The translations under genes and the position numbers were made by a program. The notes under the pieces are model-generated. The model worked only from the letters and a program-made list of their open reading frames with translations. It had not been told where the DNA came from and made no database searches. From Scybalousia_A sp963540815 (GTDB lineage: Bacteria; Bacteroidota; Bacteroidia; Bacteroidales; P3): 64,000 nucleotides of DNA. This document shows, piece by piece, positions 26,264 to 35,043 of the stretch (positions within the stretch are counted from its first letter, which is position 1; the number at the start of each line of letters is the position of its first letter). Location of the stretch: assembly GCA_963540815.1 (NCBI GenBank), contig CAUTQY010000001.1, positions 62,001 through 126,000 on the forward strand, written 5' to 3'.

Positions 26264-27157
26264 CTATTTATAGATTTCTTTTTTGTAAGCCTTTAAGGTA
26301 TTGGACAGAAGGGAAACTATAGTCATAGGACCTACTCCTCCCGGCACTGGCGTTATATAAGAACACTTTGGGGCAACTGCTTCAAAGTCTACGTCTCCGG
26401 TAACATAATATCCTTTTTTGCTACCGTCTTCTATTCTGTGAATGCCAACGTCCACAACCACAGCTCCCTGTTTCACCATGTTTGCTTTTACAAAAGCAGG
26501 TTTACCTATGGCTGCTATAAGAATATCGGCACGAGAACAAATTTCTTCAAGGTTTTTCGTTTTGGAATGACAAAGAGTTACCGTGCAGTCTTTTCCTTTT
26601 CTGGACATAAGCACTGCCATAGGAGTGCCTACTATATCACTTCTGCCCAAAATCACACAGTTTTTACCCGAAGTCTCTATATTCATTCTGTCCAAAAGTG
26701 TAACTATTCCGCAGGGAGTAGCCGGCAAATAACTAGGTAAAGATAACAACATTCTACCGGCATTAATAGGATGAAAACCATCAACATCCTTCCTTGGGTC
26801 TATATGTGCTACGACTTTCTTTTCGTCTATATGTTTAGGTAAAGGCATTTGTAAAATATACCCATCTACCTCCTCATCTTTATTCAAAAAATCTATTGTC
26901 TGCAAAAGTTCTTTCTCCGTTATGGCAACAGGAAACCTATACACCGATGAGGTAAAACCAACTTCTTTACTTTGCTTTTCTTTACTTTTTACATATGACA
27001 GACTTGCCCCGTCTTCCCCTACCAAAACCGCTACCAAATGCGGAGGTCTAAGCCCCTTATCCAATATATCGGCAACTTCTTTTTTTATTTCCTCTTTTAT
27101 GGTAGAGGCTACAATCTTTCCATCTATAAATACAGGTTCTTTTTTTTCTTGTTCCAT
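26264..27157 (-). CDS. folD: Bifunctional methylenetetrahydrofolate dehydrogenase / cyclohydrolase
   Basis: FolD interconverts 5,10-methylene-, methenyl- and 10-formyl-tetrahydrofolate for purine and formyl-Met synthesis. Visible motifs are SYVKSKEKQ with catalytic Y55 and K59, QMPLPKHID, DPRKDVDGFHPIN, the NADP site GRSDIVGTPMAVL and the C-terminal TPVPGGVGPMT. 297 residues is normal. It is encoded 30 nt after ffh and 52 nt before dxr, all on the minus strand. Confidence 0.96.
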   Translation of the reverse strand: MEQEKKEPVFIDGKIVASTIKEEIKKEVADILDKGLRPPHLVAVLVGEDGASLSYVKSKEKQSKEVGFTSSVYRFPVAITEKELLQTIDFLNKDEEVDGYILQMPLPKHIDEKKVVAHIDPRKDVDGFHPINAGRMLLSLPSYLPATPCGIVTLLDRMNIETSGKNCVILGRSDIVGTPMAVLMSRKGKDCTVTLCHSKTKNLEEICSRADILIAAIGKPAFVKANMVKQGAVVVDVGIHRIEDGSKKGYYVTGDVDFEAVAPKCSYITPVPGGVGPMTIVSLLSNTLKAYKKEIYK

Positions 27158-27187
27158 AATAAAATTACCCTTTCTATATTCCGTTCG

Positions 27188-28525
27188 TTATCTCCTTCTT
27201 TGAAGGCTTTTTATTGCTGCAAGTTTATTAGTCATTTTGCCACTACTAATACTTTGCATCATTTTTCTTGTTTGTTCAAATTGTTTTATTAGTCTGTTGA
27301 CATCTTCTATCTTTGTACCGCTACCTCTTGCGATTCTTTGCTTGCGAGAAGCGTCTATGATATTAGGTTGTTTTCTTTCTTGAGGAGTCATAGACCCTAT
27401 CATTGCCTCTATTCCATTGAAAGCATCATCTTTTATTTCTACGTCCTTAAGCATTTTACCAAGTCCGGGAATCATAGAAACCAAATCTTTGAGATTTCCC
27501 ATTTTCCTTACTTGTTTAATCTGAGAAAGGAAATCGTTGTAGTCGAAAGCATTGCTAAGTATTTTTTTGGATAACTTTCTTGCCTCTTGCTCGTCGTATT
27601 GTTCTTGAGCTCTTTCCACAAGAGAAACTATATCTCCCATTCCAAGAATACGGTTAGCCATACGGTCGGGGTGAAATACGTCCAAGGCCTCCAACTTTTC
27701 TCCTATTGATATGAATTTTATAGGTTTATCTACTACATGCCTTATTGTTAGAGCGGCTCCGCCGCGTGTATCTCCGTCCAACTTTGTAAGAACGACTCCG
27801 TCGTAATCCAATCTGTCATTAAAAGCCTTTGCAGTATTTACGGCATCTTGTCCTGTCATAGAATCAACTACAAACAAAGTCTCGGAAGGTGATACGGCTT
27901 GTTTTATATTGGTTATCTCAGCCATCATCTGTTCGTCTATTGCCAAACGCCCGGCCGTATCTATGATAACTACGTTTATATTTTCTTGTTTTACTTGTTG
28001 TATGGCTTTCTGTGCCAAATCCACCGGATTGTTGTTTCCTTCTTGTGTAAAGACAGGAACATTAATTTGCTCACAAAGTACTTGCAACTGATTTATAGCG
28101 GCAGGACGATATACGTCTGCTGCCACAAGCATAACTTTTTTATTCTTTTTGTTTTTGAGATAGGAGGCCAGCTTTGCAGAAAAAGTTGTTTTACCGCTAC
28201 CTTGCAGACCCGCAATAAGGATTATGGCAGGCTGACCTTTAAGATTGATTTCCTCCGTGCTTTCCCCCATCAAAACGACCAATTCGTCGTGCACCATTTT
28301 GACTATCATTTGTCCGGGGTCTATACTAGTAAGGACATTCTGCCCAAGTGCTTTTTGTTTTACCTTGTCGCAAAATTCTTTCGCTATGGAATAATTCACG
28401 TCGGCCTCTATCAAGGCCTTACGTATTTCTTTCATACTTTCGGAAATGTTTATTTCCGTTATTCTTCCCTTTCCTTTTATAATTTTAAAGGCTCTGTCAA
28501 GTTTTTCGGATAGATTCTCAAACAT
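27188..28525 (-). CDS. ffh: Signal recognition particle GTPase Ffh
   Basis: Ffh binds 4.5S RNA and nascent signal sequences and targets ribosomes to the receptor FtsY, whose gene is also in this window. The NG domain shows G1 GLQGSGKTTF at 106-115, DTAGRL and TKLDGDTRGGAAL; the methionine-rich M domain fills the last 150 residues and ends in a basic tail. 445 residues is the family length. A CAAAGTTA at 28561-28568 (minus-strand TAACTTTG) is the -7 box, 36 nt before the start. Confidence 0.97.
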   Translation of the reverse strand: MFENLSEKLDRAFKIIKGKGRITEINISESMKEIRKALIEADVNYSIAKEFCDKVKQKALGQNVLTSIDPGQMIVKMVHDELVVLMGESTEEINLKGQPAIILIAGLQGSGKTTFSAKLASYLKNKKNKKVMLVAADVYRPAAINQLQVLCEQINVPVFTQEGNNNPVDLAQKAIQQVKQENINVVIIDTAGRLAIDEQMMAEITNIKQAVSPSETLFVVDSMTGQDAVNTAKAFNDRLDYDGVVLTKLDGDTRGGAALTIRHVVDKPIKFISIGEKLEALDVFHPDRMANRILGMGDIVSLVERAQEQYDEQEARKLSKKILSNAFDYNDFLSQIKQVRKMGNLKDLVSMIPGLGKMLKDVEIKDDAFNGIEAMIGSMTPQERKQPNIIDASRKQRIARGSGTKIEDVNRLIKQFEQTRKMMQSISSGKMTNKLAAIKSLQRRR

Positions 28526-28568
28526 CGTTTTTTCTATGTTCTTTTTTCGTATTCAAGGTGCAAAGTTA

Positions 28569-29103
28569 CAATTTTTTACCTAATTGCCCATTCTTCATAC
28601 AAAAATACCTTACCGATAATAATCAATATGGAATTCCAACAATCAAAAACAACTCTTTGAGATATAAAATATTTTTTTTGCAACAAAAAGTTGAATATTA
28701 TTTTGCTTTTTTTAAAATCGTTCAAGAGTGTATCTATGTACTTGCATGCCTATGCCTGACAATAAAATCTGCAAGAATAAATAAGAAAATATTAGTCCGG
28801 AGAATATCTTATAATATTGTCCAATACATCTTTATTGGACAAGGTATTATTAGAGGAAAAATCTATTTCGTCAAGTCTATGAGAAGTATTAGTGTATTCT
28901 TTGTGAGCATACGGAGGATTTATTCTTACGCAAGAGAGAAAAAATACGACGCAAACGAGTATTAATAATTGTAAATATTTAATATATTCCTATTTGATTA
29001 CATTTGCGAAGGTATATAATATTTTATGATGTAACAATGATTAATAAAAGAGCAGCATGTATTTTTATGTTACATACTGCAAAAATGAAAACGAATAATT
29101 TTT
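28569..29103. other. Gene-poor gap upstream of ffh
   Basis: Beyond the ffh promoter this AT-rich gap holds no gene I can support. A 135-codon frame on the plus strand (28558-28965) is rich in Ile, Tyr, Phe and Lys as expected from random AT-rich DNA and overlaps the ffh promoter. A 10-bp hairpin TTGTCCAATA...TATTGGACAA lies at 28817-28842. TACATTTG near 28994 resembles a plus-strand -7 box with no gene behind it. Confidence 0.45.
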
Positions 29104-30756
29104 CTACTTGTGAGTATACATGTATCTTTTTATACTTCGCTTGGGTGTACGCTCAAATTCTTCGGGTTGTATGTATAGTTTTGATATTTGTTCGTATTGT
29201 GGTAGTTCTTTATTTGTATCCATACGTATTTGTTCTAAGAGAGCCTCAAAACTCTTTTTATCCATACTATCCGTATCAATTTTTTCCTGGTCCAAATTTA
29301 CAAGGGCAACAATTTTCCCGTCCTTTTCCATAACCAAAGATTCATTGACATATTCCATAGAATTTAATTTGTCTTCTATTTCCTCTGGATAAATATTTTG
29401 TCCGTTAGAGGTGAGAATCATATTTTTTATACGCCCTTTTATAAAAACATATCCGTCACTGTCTGTTATACCCAAATCTCCCGTGTGTAACCATCCGTCT
29501 TTGAATGCCTCAGCAGTTGCTCTATCATTTTTGTAATAGCCAAGCATTACATTCTGTCCTTTTACGAGAATTTCGCCGGGAATATTTTGAGGGTCGGCAG
29601 AGTCTATTCTCAATTGCATTTGCTCAACAACTTTACCGCAAGAATATAATTTTGTTTCCTTCCAATCCGCATAGCAAATAATAGGGGCACATTCCGTCAT
29701 ACCATAACCTATGGTATATCTGAAACCTACTCGTTTCAAAAAGGTTTCTACCTCTTGATTCATAGCCGCTCCGCCTATAATCACCTCATAAAATTTTTCT
29801 CCGAAAGAAATATGCAAAGTTTTTTGTATACGTTTGAGTAACACCCTATTGATATAAGGAGTGCGCAACAAATTTTTCATTATTCTTTTGTCCAAAATAG
29901 GTTTGAGTTTTGTTTTATAGATTTTTTCTATAATAAGCGGTACGGATATTATAATATCCGGTTTGATTTCGGCAAAGGCTTGTGCAATTATTTTCGGAGA
30001 AGGAATTCTTGTTAAAAAGTGTATGTGAGTGCCTGAAACGAACTCAAATAACAGTTCAAAGCTCATGGCATACATATGAGCCATAGGTAGCATGGATATG
30101 GAATTTGAAAACTCATTTAGATTAGTGATTACGCGAGAAGCAAATTCCAAATTTCCCATCAAAGCCCTATACGGTATCATTACCCCTTTGCTTAGGGAGG
30201 TTGTGCCTGAGGTATAATTTATTAGAGCCAAGTCTTCCGGATTTTCTCTTTTATAACTTATATTTTGTATGCCACACCCATTGGGATATTTTTCCGCAAA
30301 GAGTTTATCCAAGTTTTCATAAGCTCTTTTATACGTATCATCTTTGCAATAGACGAGTTTGAAATCTTGCATTTGCAATACGGCATTCACTCCGGATAGA
30401 TTTTCAGCCTCTATGCCCTCCCATACAATATCTCCTACAATAAGCAATTTGGCTTCGGAATGATTGACCAAGTGTTCAATGTTTTGCGGTTTGAATTCGT
30501 GCAATAAAGGCACGGCAACAGCGCCGTATGTTAACACGGAAAAATAGGCTATCGCCCAAGACACACAGTTGCGCGAACAAATAGCAATATGGTCACCTTG
30601 TTGTATGTTGCAGTGTTCGTATAATATATGTAATTTCGCTATTCTTCTGCCTACCTCTTGAAAAGTTACGGGCTCTTGTTTATAATCACTTAAAGAAGGT
30701 CTATTCCAATGTTTTTTTATGGAGGTTTCTATATTCGCAATAAAACTTTTTTCCAT
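29104..30756 (-). CDS. AMP-dependent long-chain acyl-CoA synthetase/ligase
   Basis: A 550-residue adenylate-forming enzyme. Core motifs are NYTSGTTSLSKGVMIPYRAL (P-loop, about 177-197), GYGMTECAPI, GWLHTGDLGITDSDGYVFI, KGRIKNMILTSNGQNIYPEE (hinge) and the C-terminal catalytic lysine in RSIKRYMY. It activates a fatty or similar acid to the acyl-AMP and then the CoA ester. The lack of neighbours in lipid metabolism leaves the substrate open. A CAAAGTTA at 30809-30816 (minus-strand TAACTTTG) is its -7 box. Confidence 0.9.
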   Translation of the reverse strand: MEKSFIANIETSIKKHWNRPSLSDYKQEPVTFQEVGRRIAKLHILYEHCNIQQGDHIAICSRNCVSWAIAYFSVLTYGAVAVPLLHEFKPQNIEHLVNHSEAKLLIVGDIVWEGIEAENLSGVNAVLQMQDFKLVYCKDDTYKRAYENLDKLFAEKYPNGCGIQNISYKRENPEDLALINYTSGTTSLSKGVMIPYRALMGNLEFASRVITNLNEFSNSISMLPMAHMYAMSFELLFEFVSGTHIHFLTRIPSPKIIAQAFAEIKPDIIISVPLIIEKIYKTKLKPILDKRIMKNLLRTPYINRVLLKRIQKTLHISFGEKFYEVIIGGAAMNQEVETFLKRVGFRYTIGYGMTECAPIICYADWKETKLYSCGKVVEQMQLRIDSADPQNIPGEILVKGQNVMLGYYKNDRATAEAFKDGWLHTGDLGITDSDGYVFIKGRIKNMILTSNGQNIYPEEIEDKLNSMEYVNESLVMEKDGKIVALVNLDQEKIDTDSMDKKSFEALLEQIRMDTNKELPQYEQISKLYIQPEEFERTPKRSIKRYMYTHK

Positions 30757-30955
30757 CTACTTCCTTTTGTAAATACAAAAGTATATATTTGGTTATTATT
30801 AAGGTCGGCAAAGTTACAACAAAAAATAATATGAAAATAAATATGATAAATAATAACTTGATACTGTTATTAATACTTATTTTGTTTATACGTATTCCAT
30901 ATTTTTTTTAACTTTGCAAACTGTTTTGTATTCTATGGGTTAGGAAAATACACTT

Positions 30956-31810
30956 ATGAATGACTTATTAAACTTTTTAAAAAGATATTATCATATTTTT
31001 CTATTTCTCTTGCTGGAAATAATAAGTGTGTATTTCATTGCTTGTAATTCTTTTCGTCAAGGAAGTTACGTAACTACTATAGCCAATAACATTGCCGGTT
31101 ATGCTCGTCGTTCAGTAGATGATTTGAACTCCTATTTCTATTTGAAAACAATAAACGAAGACTTGGTAAAAGAAAATCTAAAACTTAGGTCTATGGTAGA
31201 GTCTTCTTATGTTAAAATAAGCAATACAACACATCAAAAGCAGGATACAACCTATAAACAAATATATTCTTTTGTAGATGCAAGGGTGATTTCCAAAACG
31301 GTAAACAGGAGAAATAATTTTTTTATGTTAAACAAGGGTTCTTTTTCGGGTATTGAGCCGGATATGGGGGTAATTGCTCCCAATGGTGTCGTGGGAGTAG
31401 TGATAAAAACTACCGAAAATTTTTCTTTGGTTATGAGTGTGTTGCATCAAGACAGTAAACTGAATGTGAGAAACGAAAGAACAAAAACTACGGGAACTCT
31501 TGTTTGGTCGGGCAAACATTATGCCACGGGGCAGATAATAGATATGCCTTCTTCCATAGCGGTTAGAAAGGATGACACTATTGTTACCAGCGGTTTTTCG
31601 CGAAACTTTCCGGAGGGAATTCCGGTTGGCAAAGTTAATAAAACAAATAAAGATAAGGGTACGGGATTCTATAATATAGATATAAAATTTTTTACCGATT
31701 ATAACAAGTTGGAATATGTTTATGTGATAAAAAATTTTTTCAAAATGGAACAAGACAGACTTATGCAAAACATAGACACTTCCAATAATTTACAACAATT
31801 AGTAAGATGA
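30956..31810 (+). CDS. mreC: Rod shape-determining protein MreC
   Basis: A 284-residue bitopic protein: one membrane helix at about 13-30, a periplasmic coiled coil (about 60-95) and two beta domains with the family patterns ARVISKTVNRRNNFFMLNKG and GVIAPNGVVGVV. MreC links the cytoplasmic MreB filament to periplasmic peptidoglycan synthases. A TAACTTTG box lies at 30909-30916. mreD overlaps its stop codon. Unusually mreB does not lie upstream; the neighbour there is a divergent acyl-CoA ligase. Confidence 0.93.
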   Translation: MNDLLNFLKRYYHIFLFLLLEIISVYFIACNSFRQGSYVTTIANNIAGYARRSVDDLNSYFYLKTINEDLVKENLKLRSMVESSYVKISNTTHQKQDTTYKQIYSFVDARVISKTVNRRNNFFMLNKGSFSGIEPDMGVIAPNGVVGVVIKTTENFSLVMSVLHQDSKLNVRNERTKTTGTLVWSGKHYATGQIIDMPSSIAVRKDDTIVTSGFSRNFPEGIPVGKVNKTNKDKGTGFYNIDIKFFTDYNKLEYVYVIKNFFKMEQDRLMQNIDTSNNLQQLVR

Positions 31811-32313
31811 TAAAAGAAATAACAATATCCGTACTACAATTTATAACACTAATATTGTTGCAGGTTTTTGTCCTTGATAATATAAGTTTTTGGGGATTTG
31901 CCACTCCAATGATTTATATTTGGTTTATCATGCTTCTGCCCTACAATACTCCCAAATGGTTAGTTTTGTTATCCTCTTTTGCTTTGGGTATGAGTATAGA
32001 TATTTTCGCCGGACAAACCGGTATTCATGCCTGTGTATGTACTTTTATAGGTTTCATAAGACCTATCTTATTAAATACTTTTTCCGGAAATATCGAAACT
32101 GCAAACGTACGTTTTACCATGTCGCGTATAGGTTTTGCAAATTTTGTATTATATACCTTAGAAACTGTTTTCATTCATCATTTGCTTTGCTTTTTGTTGG
32201 GAGTTTTTTCCTTTGAACAAATAGGACAAACCTTGTTAAGATGTGTCATAACCACACTACTTACAAGTATTATGATAATTATTGCAGACTCCGTATTTTA
32301 CAAAAAAGCCTGA
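31807..32313 (+). CDS. mreD: Rod shape-determining protein MreD
   Basis: A 168-residue inner-membrane protein with five predicted helices, overlapping mreC by ATGA, which indicates coupled translation. Family assignment rests on the size, the hydrophobic pattern, the acidic residue in the MSIDIFAG segment and the position after mreC. MreD is part of the elongasome with MreC, PBP2 and RodA. The PBP2 and RodA genes, which often follow in Bacteroidales, are absent; a new promoter and an LPS-type permease gene follow instead. Confidence 0.88.
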   Translation: MIKEITISVLQFITLILLQVFVLDNISFWGFATPMIYIWFIMLLPYNTPKWLVLLSSFALGMSIDIFAGQTGIHACVCTFIGFIRPILLNTFSGNIETANVRFTMSRIGFANFVLYTLETVFIHHLLCFLLGVFSFEQIGQTLLRCVITTLLTSIMIIIADSVFYKKA

Positions 32314-32350
32314 CAAAGCACAATACATATTCGTTTTATATTGCGGGATA

Positions 32351-32381
32351 TTGTGCAATGTATTTAAATTTTATAACTTTG
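32351..32381 (+). promoter_or_regulatory. Promoter of the LptF/G-type operon
   Basis: TTG at 32351-32353 and TAACTTTG at 32374-32381, with a 20-nt spacer, precede the TTG start at 32409 by 27 nt. The -33 box has only three consensus bases. Confidence 0.6.
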
Positions 32382-32408
32382 CATTTGTAAATAAGTTACA
32401 TTTTCCGT

Positions 32409-33827
32409 TTGAAGAAATTAGACAGATTTATATTAAAATCATACCTTGAACTAATGTCGCTCACCTTCTCTATTGCAATGTTCGTTCTTATTTTGCAGTT
32501 CTTGTGGCAAAAAATGGAATCGCTTATAGGTAAGGGTTTGGAAACTTTGTTTATTCTCAAAATGCTCGCTTACGCCTGTGCAACCCTTGTACCTATGGCT
32601 CTGCCGTTGTCCATTCTTTTGGCTTCCATAATGACTATGGGAAATTTGGGTGAAAGATATGAATTGGTTGCCATAAAAGCGGCGGGTATTTCACTTTGGC
32701 GATTATTAACTCCACTGATAGTTTTTTCTTTTTTTATGTCTGTTATTGCCTTTTTTTTCTCCAATAATGTTATGCCAAAAGCAGAAGAGGAGTTAAAACT
32801 TATGGTATATGAGATAAAATCCAAAAAACCGGCAATAAATATCAAACCCAATGAATTTTATTATGATATAGATTCATATGTAATAAGAATAGGAGATAGG
32901 GATAAGAAAACCAACGTTATGAAAGATATTATTATCTATGACCATAGCGATAATTCGGGTAACTCCTCGGTAATAAAAGCGGACAGCGGAATAATGAGAA
33001 CCGCGGACAAGGGCAATACTTTGGTTTTTGAACTTTATGAGGGAGAAAATTTTCAAGAAGATTCGGATAATAAAGATATTAACAAACATCCCTTAACGCG
33101 TATAGATTTCAAAAAAGAAGTATTACGTTTTGATATAAGCGATTTTTCTTTGCAAGAGGCTGACTCCGACAGATATAAAAACTCCTATAAAGTAATGAAT
33201 ATAGCAAGACTATCTCATAGTATAGATAGTTTGAAAAAAACTTTTGCAGACCAAAAGAATTTTACACTAGATATATTAAAAAGAGATTTTTATGCAATTA
33301 ATAAGACAGATACGTCAAATATGGGAAGAGATTTTTACAAAGATTATACTACCTTGAATAAGAAAGAACAGGAACAAACAGACTCTTATGCACGAGTAAA
33401 ATTGAGTAATTTGAAATCGCAATATACAAACATGCAGGAGATTTTTAAGGATGATTTGGAATATCTGAACAGACACAAGATAGAATACCATAGAAAATTT
33501 GCACTTTCTTTGGCTTGCGTTATTCTGTTTTTTATAGGGGCGCCTTTGGGAGCCATTATAAAAAAAGGTGGTTTGGGAATGCCCATGGTTGTTTCCGTTA
33601 TTGCCTTTGTTTTGTATTATGTACTCGGTGAAATGGGAAATATGTTATCAAGAAGCAATACCATACCTCCTTGGTTTGGTATGTGGTTGTCTTCAATGGT
33701 ATTTTTGCCCATAGGAATATTTCTTACCCTAAAAGCAACTTCTGACGCTAAAATATTAAGTGCAGAGGAATGGAGAAGAAAAATATTTATGTTTTTTAGT
33801 AAAATAAAGAATAAAAATGTCAAATAA
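32409..33827 (+). CDS. LptF/LptG family permease
   Basis: A 472-residue protein with three membrane helices near the N-terminus (about 13-120), a periplasmic beta-jellyroll (about 130-350) and three near the C-terminus (about 365-450), the YjgP/YjgQ layout. With LptB it extracts lipopolysaccharide for transport to the outer membrane. The start is a TTG (32409): no ATG or GTG lies between the promoter box at 32381 and this point, and the frame at once gives LDRFILKSYLELM as family proteins do. It heads a unit with two glycosyltransferases, the first overlapping it by 11 nt. Confidence 0.85.
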   Translation: MKKLDRFILKSYLELMSLTFSIAMFVLILQFLWQKMESLIGKGLETLFILKMLAYACATLVPMALPLSILLASIMTMGNLGERYELVAIKAAGISLWRLLTPLIVFSFFMSVIAFFFSNNVMPKAEEELKLMVYEIKSKKPAINIKPNEFYYDIDSYVIRIGDRDKKTNVMKDIIIYDHSDNSGNSSVIKADSGIMRTADKGNTLVFELYEGENFQEDSDNKDINKHPLTRIDFKKEVLRFDISDFSLQEADSDRYKNSYKVMNIARLSHSIDSLKKTFADQKNFTLDILKRDFYAINKTDTSNMGRDFYKDYTTLNKKEQEQTDSYARVKLSNLKSQYTNMQEIFKDDLEYLNRHKIEYHRKFALSLACVILFFIGAPLGAIIKKGGLGMPMVVSVIAFVLYYVLGEMGNMLSRSNTIPPWFGMWLSSMVFLPIGIFLTLKATSDAKILSAEEWRRKIFMFFSKIKNKNVK

Positions 33828-35037
33828 AAAAATAAAAATACTTCAATTTTGTTACAAACCGCCCTATCCTGTGATAGACGGCGGAACAATAGGGATGCAT
33901 TCAATAAGTGAGGGGCTTGTGAATAATGGTTGTGATTTAAAAATACTTACTTTTTATTCTGACAAGCACCCGTTTACAAAAGACATACTGCCTCAGAATT
34001 ACTTGGAAAAAACAAAAATAGAAGGTGTTTATGTCGATTTGAAACCCAAAGTGTCGGACGCTCTGCTGTGTGTGTTTTTGGGACAAAGTTATGTGGTGAA
34101 GCGATTTGTTACACAGGAAATGAAAACTTTTTTGATAAAAACCCTAAAAAGAGAACATTTTGATATTGTGCAAATAGAAAGCATAGTATTGGCACCCTAT
34201 ATTTCACTAATACGTAAGTATTCCAAGGCAAAAATTACTTTTCATTGTCCTAATGTGGAACATCTCATTTGGCAAAGGCTGGTAGTGTCAAAACATTTTA
34301 ATGTATTCAAAAAATGGTATCTCAAAAATACGGCTCTAAATCTTAAAGTTTATGAATTGGAACATATAAACGATTTTGATGCGATTTTTCCCGTTACGGA
34401 TATTGATACGGAATATTTTAAGAATAACGGTTGCAGAAAACTTTGCGTAGGAGTGCCTATAGGTTTTGACAATGTGGAAAAATTACCCGATATAATTCCT
34501 CAAAGTCATACTCTTTTTCATATAGGAAGTATGGATTGGTTTCCTAACGAACAAGGGATACGTTGGTTTCTCACCGATATATGGGACAAAATACACGAAA
34601 GTATGCCACATATAAAAACGTTTTTAGCCGGAAGGAACATGCCCCCTTGGTTGAAAAACGGAGATTGGGAAAATGTTAACGTTGTAGGGGAAGTGGACGA
34701 TAGTATTTTGTTTATGAGTAGTAAAAATATAATGATAGTACCTTTGTTGTCGGGCAGTGGAATAAGAATCAAAATATTGGAAGCCATGAGTATAGGCAAA
34801 GCTGTTGTGGCAACTTCCGTAGCGGCAGAAGGAATAATGTATGAGAACGGAAAAAACATACTCATAGCCGACACTCCGGAGGAATTTGTGAAAGCAATAA
34901 AACTACTGGACGAAAACGCGGAATATTGCAAAAAAGTAGGGGAAAACGCCTATAATCTTATACGTGAAAAATACAATACCGATTACATAGGTAAGGAATT
35001 GTTAAAGTATTATAATCAAATACTAAATAGAGAATAA
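33817..35037 (+). CDS. Glycosyltransferase, GT4-like (GT-B fold)
   Basis: The 406-residue protein has an N-terminal Rossmann half opening ILQFCYKPPYPVIDGGTIGM and a C-terminal half with VPLLSGSGIRIKILEAMSIG and the following KAVVATSVAAEG, the nucleotide-sugar binding region of GT4 enzymes. It overlaps the permease gene by 11 nt, so translation is likely coupled. Together with the next gene it probably adds sugars to a surface glycan or LPS core. The acceptor and sugar cannot be read from sequence. Confidence 0.85.
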   Translation: MSNKKIKILQFCYKPPYPVIDGGTIGMHSISEGLVNNGCDLKILTFYSDKHPFTKDILPQNYLEKTKIEGVYVDLKPKVSDALLCVFLGQSYVVKRFVTQEMKTFLIKTLKREHFDIVQIESIVLAPYISLIRKYSKAKITFHCPNVEHLIWQRLVVSKHFNVFKKWYLKNTALNLKVYELEHINDFDAIFPVTDIDTEYFKNNGCRKLCVGVPIGFDNVEKLPDIIPQSHTLFHIGSMDWFPNEQGIRWFLTDIWDKIHESMPHIKTFLAGRNMPPWLKNGDWENVNVVGEVDDSILFMSSKNIMIVPLLSGSGIRIKILEAMSIGKAVVATSVAAEGIMYENGKNILIADTPEEFVKAIKLLDENAEYCKKVGENAYNLIREKYNTDYIGKELLKYYNQILNRE

Positions 35038-35043
35038 CAGATA

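Noticed and set aside
28558..28965. 135-codon plus-strand frame upstream of ffh
   Set aside because: Composition is that of AT-rich noncoding DNA, it overlaps the ffh promoter, and no motif or signal is visible.
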